A stretch of 64,000 nt of DNA from Vibrio lentus (GCF_030409755.1 NZ_JAUFQE010000001.1:1488001-1552000); one strand, 5' to 3'. Shown: positions 25,801 through 34,952, numbered from the stretch's first letter. A program made the numbers and translations. The notes: generated by a model not told the origin, from the letters alone.

Positions 25801-27766
25801 AATCTGTTACCTCTGAAAACCCGGTAACGAATGACCAATCAAATGTGTCTACCCCATCGTGAGAGACTGGTGATGTCGGCGCGGTAGGCATATTAGGAGT
25901 AACAGAGTAGCCCTTGTCTGAACACAGCGCTTCGCCAGGATCATGTAGAGGATCCGATTCTGCTTTTACTCGCACACAGACTTGCCCCTTGGAAAATATC
26001 TCATCAGGGATAGCTTGTGGGTTGCTAGTTACAGGGGTAAAAGTAATGCCTCTATCGAGAGAGTATTCGTAGGAGTCACTCCCCGTGAATCCTTCAACGT
26101 TCGTCCATGCGAATGTGTTTTCTGCATCGTCAACAATCGGTGAGGTTGGTGCTTTAGGTTGATTTTCTGAGCGAGTGAATGCAGAGCTGATAACCAAAGG
26201 AACTCCCGCAGGGCGGGCATCCAGTGCATTTGACTTAACGCGAACCGAAATCGTGTTTACAGGAAGTGAAACATTGCCAACAAGATACGGCAGTGCAGTT
26301 ACGTCCTGCCAACCATTACCTAGATTAATCTCGTAGAAAGATGGATCGTTGTATCCAGCTACCCAGAGCCAATAGATCTGATTGGTGTTGTCTTTAGCAA
26401 ATTCCAATACCGGCTTTGCTGGTTGGTTTGGGGTTACCGTCATCGATTGTTCTGATGCTGAACTTAATCCCGTTGGGTGACCTAGCAAGTCATCTTTGGC
26501 TACACGAACTTTTAAGTGCCCAACTGGAATATCTAGGTCTTGAATGTTTTGAGGCTTTTCAGTCGCTTTTATCCAATTTGAGCCGTTATCTAATGAATAT
26601 TCATATAAACCTAGTTCATTAAACGAGTCGACAAATGCCCAATCAAATTGGTTGATCGCGTTATTCACCGTAATCCAAGCTGGAGCAGCAGGCACTGTCG
26701 TTAGCGTAAACGCCTTGTCTGAAAGCATTGGTTTTCCGGCTGGAGTATTACGAACGTTAGACGCGGCAACTCGAACTTGAACGGCTCCTTTGTCGAACGC
26801 CAGTTTCCCTACAGCAATCGGCTTACGAATTACTGTTGTCCAAGTATTCCCTGAATCTAGCGAATATTCGTAATCTGTGTTGTGGTTGAAGCCACGTACA
26901 AACTGCCAGTCGAAGGTGTCTGAGGCATCATTGACCTGACCATGTTTAGGAGCCGGCGGTCTAGTGATGATTTCATTGCCATCGATGTCTTCATGGGAAA
27001 CTTTGAGTTGATCTCGGTACTCCTTACCAAGTTGCTTCAATGCGCTATCGGTTCCTGATGCGCCATGAGACAGCAAATCGGTCTTGGCTTTAAATTCTGC
27101 TAAATCAAGCTCTGCCAGCTTGTACATAGAGCCTTTTCGAGCATTGATTTGGTCGACACCTGCATCAACAGAGGCCATTTGTGCTTCCTGAAGTACGCGA
27201 GTAACACCGCGTGCAAACATGTGTACTTCACGGCTTATCGCTGAGTTTGATGCGGAATAATCACCAACAGCCAGTTGTTTATCTATGCCTAAGTCGCTGG
27301 CCACAAGCTGAGTTGCTTCATCAAAACTGATTCCACTGGTTTTCGCTACACTCGCAATAAGAGATGTCATGGGGCTGATCACGTTCGAATTGTTACTCGG
27401 CACTTCTAACGTAAATCCGGATTCAATAGGCTGATTTGGTGAATCCATATCGATGGTTATACCGGCAACCGCTTCAACCAATATTGGGTATTGGGCGACA
27501 TCATTGTCGACGTCTAACTGAAATCGTCCTTCGGCGTCCGTAGTGGCAATTTCCCCATCAGCAGAGTCACACATGGCATTGCTATTTTTGTCTAAACAAA
27601 CCTTCGCATTGTGTAAATAACCATCCAAAGCTATGCCCGAAATATTCTGAGAATTTGGTTGAGTCTGTGACTGCTTGAGCTTCGGATCTGACTCTGCTCC
27701 ACCACAAGCCATGAGCATTGTGGAAACGAGTGAAACACTCATTAGTTTGTATGGATTTCTTACCAC
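22892..27766 (-). CDS. Giant repeat lipoprotein with Fn3-like repeats and DUF1566/Lcl domains, Tad-linked
   Basis: This is a 1624-residue lipoprotein. The start is GTG at 27766 with GGAG 5 nt upstream, and the lipobox is LMAC with Cys21. It begins with a Ca-binding-like C-x-D-x-N-x-N-x-x-C carboxypeptidase-regulatory-type segment (about 40-115). About seven Fn3-like repeats of roughly 90 residues follow (about 270-885), each with FDW..V.GF and YEYSLD.G..W..V..KP. Then come a DUF1566-like part, a long helical or coiled-coil stretch (about 1070-1330) and two more DUF1566-like blocks (near 1320-1395 and 1500-1565, with CGFSDWEVP and CGKANWRYPT). DUF1566 domains occur in adhesins, so a surface adhesin is likely. 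It lies directly upstream of flp on the same strand, and a Fur-like site lies 54 bp before its start. Confidence 0.85.
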   Translation of the reverse strand: MVRNPYKLMSVSLVSTMLMACGGAESDPKLKQSQTQPNSQNISGIALDGYLHNAKVCLDKNSNAMCDSADGEIATTDAEGRFQLDVDNDVAQYPILVEAVAGITIDMDSPNQPIESGFTLEVPSNNSNVISPMTSLIASVAKTSGISFDEATQLVASDLGIDKQLAVGDYSASNSAISREVHMFARGVTRVLQEAQMASVDAGVDQINARKGSMYKLAELDLAEFKAKTDLLSHGASGTDSALKQLGKEYRDQLKVSHEDIDGNEIITRPPAPKHGQVNDASDTFDWQFVRGFNHNTDYEYSLDSGNTWTTVIRKPIAVGKLAFDKGAVQVRVAASNVRNTPAGKPMLSDKAFTLTTVPAAPAWITVNNAINQFDWAFVDSFNELGLYEYSLDNGSNWIKATEKPQNIQDLDIPVGHLKVRVAKDDLLGHPTGLSSASEQSMTVTPNQPAKPVLEFAKDNTNQIYWLWVAGYNDPSFYEINLGNGWQDVTALPYLVGNVSLPVNTISVRVKSNALDARPAGVPLVISSAFTRSENQPKAPTSPIVDDAENTFAWTNVEGFTGSDSYEYSLDRGITFTPVTSNPQAIPDEIFSKGQVCVRVKAESDPLHDPGEALCSDKGYSVTPNMPTAPTSPVSHDGVDTFDWSFVTGFSEVTDYEINALNAGWTVVATKPYQLNDQVYAIDSIQVRVKRDPITGRPSGLELTNDVAFTVRPSAPSAPTGLVVNDADNTLDWTYFGEFTQPEHFEVTLDSGSTWTKVTAKPVVIGNVDKNIAEVQLRVRQNPTNGMPHGTSALTTEAFTKVFEIPAPTSPEIVNTFTASNPINTNGFQWDYLTANVEGQSVRFDQAEYYEFTNDKGLTWHPVVSKPQFIGPEGYDKTNVGVRLKRNAKQGVSNSISDTLWATGASSRFTALKFVPMKTRSLVADFNYGGSWNTYSLKCIAEYDDKGQGEPTFWAERFESDIDTVFDKIAQVDDCGIAGWDLPESSEAITLSQRDPATLPSNLRGYLISNQSRNTLADKNGVVVTINKGQEPVVLEGSKFAYPKWQLPPGAQLVSHIDASTTAVETLLNTQSSIVKAAEAYLTTWLANNQKKAQSYATLETQAQAKAVELAAFTKPWFNELSAVSTKLTIYELQVSVAQSRTDTESLEFITKVKSYKEKAAKLQQNSNGLNALVEGAKFAQKMAFIQKKSVMLTDAASAIGSASLASELHQASLDLYNAISVLESQYEQVADFITQLNTATNGIGSEFDSLIALYQTLVKEMSTTATLHDLAQSKVLAKDGLKQAADNGFSVSQANAMVSNRFAKLDELGNYLPSDTSYQQGWRCVEDTKISGKRRIWALLKDGLPNSADDLAYDGSATGYASILGSNELLANSNNNKLCGFSDWEVPHLAQLLSINTKAVEGSSSKMTLDTDVFPNYLGLKPEYDKSYFDGGTTFYYWSSAASGDQQYITSYDTKESRQTLAKAHTDGSEDKVVLARLFREKSANYQYLNAQGTVVTNRQNAVCAQNTDSNLVWQLFSRGDSSRFKKYVDIAPLITAQKTKSICGKANWRYPTKTELYSLLPLNNEVFEFNEATGGSYNYYITSDATDSQYNRFVGLNMNTMVETQVLIETHSPAYLYRLVAD

Positions 27767-27819
27767 CTGAACTCCAAATAATTTATAAATTACCCATAGG
27801 AAAGGCGGAGGATATTAAT

Positions 27820-27838
27820 TTAAATGATAGTAATTATC
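27820..27838. promoter_or_regulatory. Fur-box-like operator in divergent lipoprotein promoter
   Basis: The sequence contains TGATAGT-A-ATTATCA, a 7-1-7 palindrome matching 13 of 14 arm positions of TGATAAT-N-ATTATCA. The 19-mer matches 14 of 19 of the Fur consensus. Adjacent AATATCATTTGAT adds a possible overlapping half site. It lies 54 bp upstream of the giant lipoprotein gene and 93 bp upstream of the divergent 686-residue lipoprotein gene, so it can control both. Confidence 0.6.
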
Positions 27839-27930
27839 AATATCATTTGATCTTTTATTTCGTTGAGTGATTTAATAGCCAAATTAAATGCTATCAATCC
27901 AATAATAAACTAGGTGAATCGGTCGAAAAA

Positions 27931-29991
27931 ATGCACAATAAATTCTTAATATGCAAATTGTCACTAGCAATCTCTAGTGCCTTGATGGTCTCAGGATGTG
28001 GAGGCAGTTCTGATAGCGAAAACCCAGTTGGGTCTACGGCTTCAGGCTATGCGTTTTTAGATTCATTAGTCTGCGCTGATGCAGATCTGAATGGCGTATG
28101 CAGTGATCAAGAGAAACAGATTGCTGATGTTTCTGGGTACGCACAGCAAAGGCAATATGATGGTGCAATTTTGACTGCTTCTCCTGGTATGAAAGTGGTG
28201 ACGCCTTTCACTACTTTGATTCATAGCGAGATGATGTTTAACCCAACGGTAAGTAACGATGTAGAACAAGCAAAAGCATCACTTCAAAGTAAGTTAGGCG
28301 ATCATGTTGGCATCAATTTTAGTGTTCTGGACTCAACTCATGGAACTAAAGATCTATCAAATCTGTTGTTAAAATCGCTGAAAAAGGCGCAAAGTGACGG
28401 TAAGCAGTCTTCTTATACGAATATTGCTCATGCTCTTGATTTGATGATAGAACATAAGACTTTAGACTTATCTAATATTGACGTTGCTGGTACGGTTTCG
28501 CGGCATCTACAAATTGAAGATTCTTTGGTTGTTCGCGGTTCACAATCGGTACCGCAATTGTCTAATGCGAAGTCGATAGCTCTGAATCCAGCGAGCAGTC
28601 AGATTGTGTTTTTAACGGCCAATGATGTGGTTATGCAAATTGATAGCTCTTCACGCAATAAGCCAGTGACAATCGATAGTGACCCAGCATCTCAAGCGGT
28701 TTCTGGTCTGGTTAGCATCCGTTCACACGACGACGATGACGGTCACGACGACCATGATGACGATGATGATGACGACGATGATTACGATCACGGAGGTGGT
28801 ACTGGAGGCGGAGAAATACCGGTCGACTCGAGTGAAATCATTCAGTTAGTTCCTGCGTTAAATGGTGTTCAGGCATACAAGGTTTATAAACCGACCGCTT
28901 ACGTCACACCTACATCGAGTGATATTTGTAATAGCCAAGGCGCTAATGGTGTTTTCCTTACAAGCCTCAATGGTTCGAATAACAACAATGTTGGCGTGAA
29001 GGCTTTTGCGATTGATACATACAGCAGTCGCAGTGGAGGTACGCTTCCACCCATTCCAAAACCTAATCCAGCCGAGCCGCCTAAATCGAGTGAATCGTGC
29101 ATCAATGATAACTTCGCGGCAGTGGTTCCTCTGTTACAAAGTGGCTCGTTACTGGCGATTAAAAATACCGGAAGCTCGATATACTCACAGCAAGAACTCA
29201 AATTGCTAAGTGCTAATAAGCTTGATATGAAAAGATGGAGTCACGCATTGAAAGCTTCCTCACCGCAAGTCATGTCATCTTACGACGAAAGTGAAGCATT
29301 AATTGTTTATAAGAATTACTTTTCAAACAGTAATTTAGCAGCAGAAGTTATCAACACCTCTAACCTATCCACTAAGATGACGATTGATAAGTTAAACCTT
29401 AAAACAGCCAATATTGTCGTGAATCAACAGATATTGTTGGGGCTGGATAGTAATAAGGTTGAGTGGGTGTCTAACTCGATACAACAAACCGTACTTGGGG
29501 AGCTGACCGTTGATTCTGCTATTAGCAAGATAGCGACATCGCGAGACGGAATAACCAGTGCGATTACCACAGCAAGTTCTCTTTATATCGTTGATAACAT
29601 GACGAGAACCTTACTTGTAACAGAGTCTCTGAGTAACAATGCCATCAAGTCTTTGTATGTGTTAGAAGATAAGGTGATTGCGTTAACTTCTTCGGACGCG
29701 GACTATTATCAGTTCCGAAATATCAGCGGCCCGGCTCTCAAGGTTGGTAGCCAGTTGGTGACCAAAGAGCTCCTCAAAAAGTGGGAAGACAGCGGCAATT
29801 CAAATTGGAATTCAACCAACTTGGGTTACATTCTTTCTCAAACGGGTACAGCAAGTGAAATCTCCGATAAATTCAAAAACGTAAACCTCTCGTTTTCTCC
29901 GACCAACGCGACAACGTCAAGTGGCATCTCTGGGGTACATGTTAGCGGCTTAGAACGAGGTGAATGGCTAACTTTCTATAAAGGTCTTTAA
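27931..29991 (+). CDS. Lipoprotein with Asp/His-rich tract, unknown function
   Basis: This 686-residue lipoprotein has signal MHNKFLICKLSLAISSALMVSGC (lipobox VSGC, Cys23). A segment with C-A-D-A-D-L-N-G-V-C (about residues 48-57) resembles the CxDxxxNxxC/EF-hand-like opening of the divergent giant lipoprotein. At residues 266-290 there is an extreme Asp/His run followed by Gly-rich linker, probably a metal-binding or flexible region. The later part has beta-strand character and may form a propeller-like surface domain, but no family is recognised. It is transcribed alone, away from the Tad operon, from the same Fur-like region, and ends at a good terminator. A role in cation binding or surface attachment is inference. 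Confidence 0.75.
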   Translation: MHNKFLICKLSLAISSALMVSGCGGSSDSENPVGSTASGYAFLDSLVCADADLNGVCSDQEKQIADVSGYAQQRQYDGAILTASPGMKVVTPFTTLIHSEMMFNPTVSNDVEQAKASLQSKLGDHVGINFSVLDSTHGTKDLSNLLLKSLKKAQSDGKQSSYTNIAHALDLMIEHKTLDLSNIDVAGTVSRHLQIEDSLVVRGSQSVPQLSNAKSIALNPASSQIVFLTANDVVMQIDSSSRNKPVTIDSDPASQAVSGLVSIRSHDDDDGHDDHDDDDDDDDDYDHGGGTGGGEIPVDSSEIIQLVPALNGVQAYKVYKPTAYVTPTSSDICNSQGANGVFLTSLNGSNNNNVGVKAFAIDTYSSRSGGTLPPIPKPNPAEPPKSSESCINDNFAAVVPLLQSGSLLAIKNTGSSIYSQQELKLLSANKLDMKRWSHALKASSPQVMSSYDESEALIVYKNYFSNSNLAAEVINTSNLSTKMTIDKLNLKTANIVVNQQILLGLDSNKVEWVSNSIQQTVLGELTVDSAISKIATSRDGITSAITTASSLYIVDNMTRTLLVTESLSNNAIKSLYVLEDKVIALTSSDADYYQFRNISGPALKVGSQLVTKELLKKWEDSGNSNWNSTNLGYILSQTGTASEISDKFKNVNLSFSPTNATTSSGISGVHVSGLERGEWLTFYKGL

Positions 29992-30006
29992 CGGTTTATT
30001 GCGTCA

Positions 30007-30045
30007 AAGAAGGGAGGAATACTCCCTTCTTATTCCTCTTTTCTT
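30007..30045 (+). terminator. Rho-independent terminator
   Basis: A 10-bp stem (30007-30016 with 30022-30031, loop GAATA) is followed by a T/C-rich tail, just after the Asp/His-rich lipoprotein gene. Confidence 0.75.
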
Positions 30046-30207
30046 ATTTCACCTCTCTTTTTCATAACGACCTATTTCTCTTGATTATTTCTTTTTGCAC
30101 CATGCATTTATACCCTGTATAAACGCTAGAAAAACAAAAGTTAATCGTTTGTTAATTGCCATAAAACCGGAGTATGATACTGGATTACTATTTAGGATTT
30201 GGCTGTC

Positions 30208-31389
30208 ATGAGTGCATCAACAGCGAGCTGGAAAACGCCGCAAAACTTCTTATTACTGATTTCGATTGTTGTCCCTATCGCGTTTTCGAGCTGGATGGCT
30301 CTGCTTAACAACTTCGTGATTGAGAAAGCGAACTTTGATGGTGCCGATATTGGCTTGTTGCAAAGTGTTCGTGAGATCCCAGGCTTCTTAGCGTTTACCG
30401 TGGTGTTTGTGTTGGCATTCATTCGTGAGCAACGCTTTATGTTGATATCGCTGGCGATGTTAACCGTAGGCACGGCGATTACCGGCTTATTTCCTACACT
30501 CACAGGCTTATTGCTGACTACGATTTTGATGTCGACGGGTTTTCACTATTTTGAAACGCTGAAGCAGTCTTTGTCACTGCAATGGCTGAGTAAAGAAGAA
30601 GCGCCAGAGATGTTAGGTAAGATGATCTCCGTTGGCGCGTTGGCCTCGTTAATCACTTATGGATCAATTTGGGTGATGCTAGAACAGCTCAAGCTTGATT
30701 TTGCATGGGTTTATGGCATCACTGGGGGCATCGGTTTCATTTTAGTATTGGTGATGACCTTTGGTTTCCCTGAGTTTCAAACCAAGACTCAGCAAAATAA
30801 AAAACTGGTGTTGAGGAAGCGTTACTGGCTCTATTACGCGCTAACGTTTATGAGTGGCGCAAGAAGACAAATTTTCACGGTGTTCGCAGGCTTCTTGATG
30901 GTAGAGAAGTTCGGTTACTCGGCTGCAGACATCACGCTATTGTTCTTAATTAACTACTTGTTTAACTTCTTGTTCGCCAAACGCATTGGTAAGTTTATTG
31001 GTGTGGTGGGTGAGCGGAAGGCGCTGATTTTCGAGTATGTCGGTTTGATAGGTGTGTTCGTTGGGTATGCTTTAGTACAAACAGCGGAGTGGGCTGCCGC
31101 GCTGTATGTTGTCGATCATCTGTTCTTTGCGTTGGCATTGGCGATCAAAACCTACTTCCAGAAAATTGCAGACCCTGCTGACATGGCCTCAACCGCGGGT
31201 GTCTCTTTCACCATCAACCATATCGCAGCGGTTGTTATTCCAGTCGCGTTTGGTGTGATTTGGTTATCGTCTCCCGCAACAGTTTTTTACATTGGTGCAG
31301 CAATGGCAGTGGTTTCTCTGGCGCTGTCTTTAAACATTCCTAAGAAGCCTGAAGAGGGTAACGAAGTCCGGATGTTTAGCTGGCGCTAA
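30208..31389 (+). CDS. MFS transporter
   Basis: This is a 393-residue protein from the ATG at 30208. A TTG three codons upstream lies only 1 nt from the AGGA and is rejected. About 12 hydrophobic spans are evenly spaced over the length, with short loops rich in Lys and Arg on the cytoplasmic side (QNKKLVLRKRYW). The fold suits the major facilitator superfamily, and the N-terminal motif REIPGFLAF and loop EQRFMLI resemble a Vibrio group of uncharacterised MFS proteins. Substrate unknown. It is monocistronic and followed by a bidirectional-looking hairpin at 31417. Confidence 0.85.
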   Translation: MSASTASWKTPQNFLLLISIVVPIAFSSWMALLNNFVIEKANFDGADIGLLQSVREIPGFLAFTVVFVLAFIREQRFMLISLAMLTVGTAITGLFPTLTGLLLTTILMSTGFHYFETLKQSLSLQWLSKEEAPEMLGKMISVGALASLITYGSIWVMLEQLKLDFAWVYGITGGIGFILVLVMTFGFPEFQTKTQQNKKLVLRKRYWLYYALTFMSGARRQIFTVFAGFLMVEKFGYSAADITLLFLINYLFNFLFAKRIGKFIGVVGERKALIFEYVGLIGVFVGYALVQTAEWAAALYVVDHLFFALALAIKTYFQKIADPADMASTAGVSFTINHIAAVVIPVAFGVIWLSSPATVFYIGAAMAVVSLALSLNIPKKPEEGNEVRMFSWR

Positions 31390-31416
31390 AGTTCATTTCG
31401 ATCTGATGAGAGAAAC

Positions 31417-31449
31417 AAAAAGCTCTAATAGCGATATTGGAGCTTTTTT
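31417..31449. terminator. Bidirectional terminator
   Basis: A long imperfect stem (31417-31430 with 31435-31448, loop GCGA, one G-U pair) has an A-run on one side and a T-run on the other. It lies between the convergent MFS and MATE genes. Confidence 0.8.
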
Positions 31450-31507
31450 GTATACGCTGTTTGATGATCAAGAAGCGTTATGCTCTAAACGGATTACGTC
31501 CTATGTC

Positions 31508-32854
31508 CTATGCCACCTGCTTTTCTAATGAGCCTGAAAAGCGCTTCTTGTAGCTGCGTAACATGCTCAGGCTGAATATGGCTGTTACGGTTTCCGCGAA
31601 CAGGATACTCGCCCAAATTCCTTGTTCTGGGAATAGCTTTGGCAAAATCATGATGCCCAAGGCGACGAACACAAAGCCGCGCCCAAGGGATATCAGTGTT
31701 GCTTGTTTAGGTTTGGCCGTTGCCTGAAACAGATTGGCGATCACTAAGTTGATGCCCATCAGAGGCACAGCAAAGAAGAAGAACGTCAATGCGGTTGATG
31801 ACAGTGCAATCAAATCACTTGATTCACCCAAATAGAGGGCTGCGATTTGAGGAGCAAACAGGAACACAATAACCATAAACACCAAGCCGCTACCAATTGC
31901 ACTTTTTAAACCTAAGCGAAAAATCGCTTCGATACGACTTGGCTGATTGGCACCATGATTAAAGCTGATGATTGGCTGGCAGGCTTGAGCGATTCCGACC
32001 ATCACAAATAGGGCAAATACCCCGATGTTTGCTGTTAAGCCATAGGCGATAATATGATTCTCACCAAACTGATGCAGCAACACGTAGTTGAACAATAAGA
32101 TTGTCATCGCTGCGGTTACTTCAATGAAGAATGTCGGCGTACCTATTTTTAGAATGCTTGGCAGTTTGCTCAAACCAATCCCTTTTAAGCTCAGCTCCAA
32201 AGTGCCTTGCTTACGTACAAAGTGGCTTAATAGAATACAAGCGATAACACCTTGAGCAATTGCCGTACCGTAGGCTGCCCCTTTCATGCCCCAACCAAAC
32301 TCTAAGACGAAGAAGTAATCCAAAACTAGGTTAACGACAGCACCTATCGACATCGCGTAAGTCGCCAGTTTTGGGTTGGTATCGTTACGAACAAAGCACG
32401 ACATGACCCAAGCTAACGAGTACAACACAAAGAATGGCAGCATCACGGACAGGTAGTCGTGAGTCAGTTCTGCCATGTAACCAGAAGCGCCCATTAACGC
32501 AATCATGTCGTTTAGAAAATACAGAGCGATGCTGACTGAAATGGAGCTAAGCACAGCGGTACTGAGCATTGATTGGCTAAAAAGGGTTTGACCCGACGTT
32601 GTATTTCCTTTGCCGACTTCGATAGACATAAGAGCCGCGCCACCAATACCCACCATCATGGCAATGGCGGTGAATATTGAAAAAGCAGGGATGGTCAAAG
32701 CGATAGCACCAAGCCCATCTGGGCCAACACCGCGCCCGACGAACCAAGCATCTCCCATGATAAAAAGAGACTTGATCACCATGCCCGTTAGTGCGGGCCA
32801 AAGGTATTGATAAAAGGATTTTGAGATCGGATCGGTTTTGAGGTTGATGCCCAT
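31508..32854 (-). CDS. MATE family efflux transporter
   Basis: This 448-residue membrane protein has about 12 spans and two internally similar halves. The N-terminal LWPALTGMVIKSLFIMGDAWFVGRGVGPDGLGAI segment is a typical MATE opening, with the family's acidic residue in the first span. MATE proteins are Na+- or H+-coupled exporters of cationic drugs or metabolites. An AraC-type regulator gene sits 86 nt upstream on the same strand, so the pair is probably linked in regulation. The substrate is not predictable. Confidence 0.9.
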   Translation of the reverse strand: MGINLKTDPISKSFYQYLWPALTGMVIKSLFIMGDAWFVGRGVGPDGLGAIALTIPAFSIFTAIAMMVGIGGAALMSIEVGKGNTTSGQTLFSQSMLSTAVLSSISVSIALYFLNDMIALMGASGYMAELTHDYLSVMLPFFVLYSLAWVMSCFVRNDTNPKLATYAMSIGAVVNLVLDYFFVLEFGWGMKGAAYGTAIAQGVIACILLSHFVRKQGTLELSLKGIGLSKLPSILKIGTPTFFIEVTAAMTILLFNYVLLHQFGENHIIAYGLTANIGVFALFVMVGIAQACQPIISFNHGANQPSRIEAIFRLGLKSAIGSGLVFMVIVFLFAPQIAALYLGESSDLIALSSTALTFFFFAVPLMGINLVIANLFQATAKPKQATLISLGRGFVFVALGIMILPKLFPEQGIWASILFAETVTAIFSLSMLRSYKKRFSGSLEKQVA

Positions 32855-32940
32855 TCCAGAAAGCTCCCAACAAATTGGATGAAATAAAGAGGGAGAATTA
32901 TCCGAACTTAATTGGATTCTAAAAAGGGATTATCTGCGTG

Positions 32941-33786
32941 TTATGTTGCACTATCTGCACATCGAGCTCGAAACTCTGCAGGAGACTCTTTCATCTGCCC
33001 ACGATAAAAACGACTGAAATAGGCAGGGTCTTCGAAGCCAAGTTCAAAGGCGATGGTTTTAATTGTCTTGGTCGAAAAGATCAGTTCTCGGTTCGCTTCT
33101 AAGATGGTTCGATCATGGATTAACTGAGTGACCGTTTTACCTCGTTCCGCTTTGACTATTTCGTTGATGCGCTTGTTAGTTATCGACAGTGCTTGCGCAT
33201 AAAACTCGCAATGTTTGTGCGTTGTGTAATGTTGTTCAATCAAGTCAACAACCTTGTTTACTCGGCTGTCGCGCACTTCGCCTTTCAATGAGGACTGGGT
33301 TGCGAAGCGTAGTATGTAGCGCAAAAAACTATTAACGAGAGATTCTACTAAATCCCAGTCGTTGTCCTCTCGCTCACACTCTTCTTTGATCATGGTGAAA
33401 ATAGGCAGCAGGTAGCGGTTGCTTTCTTCGTTGCAGTCCAAATAGGGAGGACGACTTTGATGCATGGCAAAAACGGTATCGACCAGCTGTGTGTTGCGAT
33501 GATTGGTTTTGACAAAGCCAGGAGTAAATACCAGTAAACGAGCATTTTCACCCACCAGTTCAGAGCGGTGAACCTGGCCAGGAGCAATGGTAAAAATACG
33601 TCCGACTTTGTTGTCGTAGTCGACGAAATCAATACTTTGGCTACCCAGATTATCCACGCACCACACCAACTCCCAATACTCATGTCTGTGTGGTTCTAAG
33701 AACGCGTCGTCATTATTTTTAGACAGCTCAGTCGCACGACAAGGCTGACCTTTGATTAGGCGAACGTGTTTAATGGGAGTTCTCAT
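32941..33786 (-). CDS. AraC family transcriptional regulator
   Basis: This 281-residue regulator has an N-terminal cupin-like sensor domain (about 20-110, with HRHEYWELVW) and a C-terminal double helix-turn-helix (about 180-275). The second carries the signature FELGFEDPAYFSRFYRGQMKESPAEFR. AGGA lies 5 nt before the ATG at 33786. It lies just upstream of the MATE gene, in the same direction, and is a likely controller of it. The effector is unknown. Confidence 0.9.
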   Translation of the reverse strand: MRTPIKHVRLIKGQPCRATELSKNNDDAFLEPHRHEYWELVWCVDNLGSQSIDFVDYDNKVGRIFTIAPGQVHRSELVGENARLLVFTPGFVKTNHRNTQLVDTVFAMHQSRPPYLDCNEESNRYLLPIFTMIKEECEREDNDWDLVESLVNSFLRYILRFATQSSLKGEVRDSRVNKVVDLIEQHYTTHKHCEFYAQALSITNKRINEIVKAERGKTVTQLIHDRTILEANRELIFSTKTIKTIAFELGFEDPAYFSRFYRGQMKESPAEFRARCADSAT

Positions 33787-33977
33787 GGTATTCCTATGCT
33801 GAAGACCTGCGCTTTGCAGGGTAAGGCAATGGCCGACTGTTCTAGCTGGTTCTAATGTAGTCGATAGCGACTGTTAAGTCATTCACTTGGTGAGTCGTGA
33901 TAGTGGTGAAACAAGCTGGGGTGAGTGGAAAGGAATGTGTGATAAACATTGCGAGTGCAATCCGTTCTCTAAGCAAA

Positions 33978-34008
33978 ACCCTAGAAGCTCATTGCGAGTT
34001 TCTAGGGT
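33978..34008 (-). terminator. Terminator for EamA transporter gene
   Basis: A 9-bp stem (33978-33986 with 34000-34008) is followed in the minus direction by TTTTGCTTAG. It sits 26 bp downstream of the stop of the transporter gene at 34035. Confidence 0.65.
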
Positions 34009-34034
34009 GAATTAATATATCAGCTAAATAGCGC

Positions 34035-34952
34035 TTAGTTGCTGCTTGCCGTTTTTAGCGAAGAGCGCAGTTTGAAGATGCTCTTCGGTGCCTTGGTCAG
34101 CAAGATGCCACAAAGTAGAGGGATCATCATAAGCAGAGACTGTTCAGATAGAACCTCACCATTGACGTAGCAAGAGATCAGTAGAGCAACAACTGGGAAG
34201 ATGAGGAAGCAGATAGACGCTTGGAACGGTGTCGAAACCTGCCCCAATTTAAAGTAAGCCACAATACCGCCAACACTTGCTACAAAGCCTAGGTAAACCA
34301 CGGCTGATATTGAATCCCAAGTGAAGGATTCAACATTCACGTTTTCACCCATCGCTGAAACGGCGAATAAGAATAGAGCAGCAATCAAACTTGGTACGGC
34401 GTTGTAGGTTAGAACTTCAATCCCTTTGCAGTGCTTTTGAACCAACACATACATCACTGCATGAATGGCAACAGCAAGGCCTAAACAAATCGTGCCAATC
34501 AGGTAGTCATCGCCACCCATTTGCATTTCGGTGCCAAGGATTAAACATAGACTGACAACTGCGGTGATCAGGCCGAAGATTTGATGCTTCGCCAAGCGCA
34601 GGCCTAGGAATAAGCCAGACATCAACATGACAGCAACCGGCATGTTCGCGAAAATGATCGATGCCAAACCAGAAGAGATGTATTGCTCACCGTAGATCAT
34701 TAAAGTAAACGGAATAGCGAAGTACATCAGCGCGACAATGAGCAGCCATTGACGCTTACCCTTGGGAAATAGCAAAGGTTGTTTAAAGACTTTCGCTAAT
34801 ACCGCAAGCAGAGGTGCTGCGAGTAGAAAGCGTAATGCAGTGGCAAAAATAGGTGGGATAGAATGCAATGCCACTTCCATAGCGAACCAAGTGGTTCCCC
34901 AAATTAAGCAAACAGAGACAAAAAGCAAGATAGTTAGCGACTTCGAATTCAT
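34035..34952 (-). CDS. DMT superfamily (EamA) transporter
   Basis: This 305-residue membrane protein has ten predicted spans in two EamA repeats. It starts with the family opening FVSVCLIWGTTWFAMEVAL, and the second repeat starts near residue 150. EamA proteins move amino acids or metabolites, mostly outward, but the substrate cannot be assigned. A divergent LysR-like regulator gene lies about 410 bp upstream; the region between may hold shared control sites, but none was identified. Confidence 0.88.
   Translation of the reverse strand: MNSKSLTILLFVSVCLIWGTTWFAMEVALHSIPPIFATALRFLLAAPLLAVLAKVFKQPLLFPKGKRQWLLIVALMYFAIPFTLMIYGEQYISSGLASIIFANMPVAVMLMSGLFLGLRLAKHQIFGLITAVVSLCLILGTEMQMGGDDYLIGTICLGLAVAIHAVMYVLVQKHCKGIEVLTYNAVPSLIAALFLFAVSAMGENVNVESFTWDSISAVVYLGFVASVGGIVAYFKLGQVSTPFQASICFLIFPVVALLISCYVNGEVLSEQSLLMMIPLLCGILLTKAPKSIFKLRSSLKTASSN

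Noticed and set aside
31447..31456. TTGTATACGC as another copy of the shared operator
   Set aside because: It is part of a terminator tail between convergent genes, and the second half does not match.
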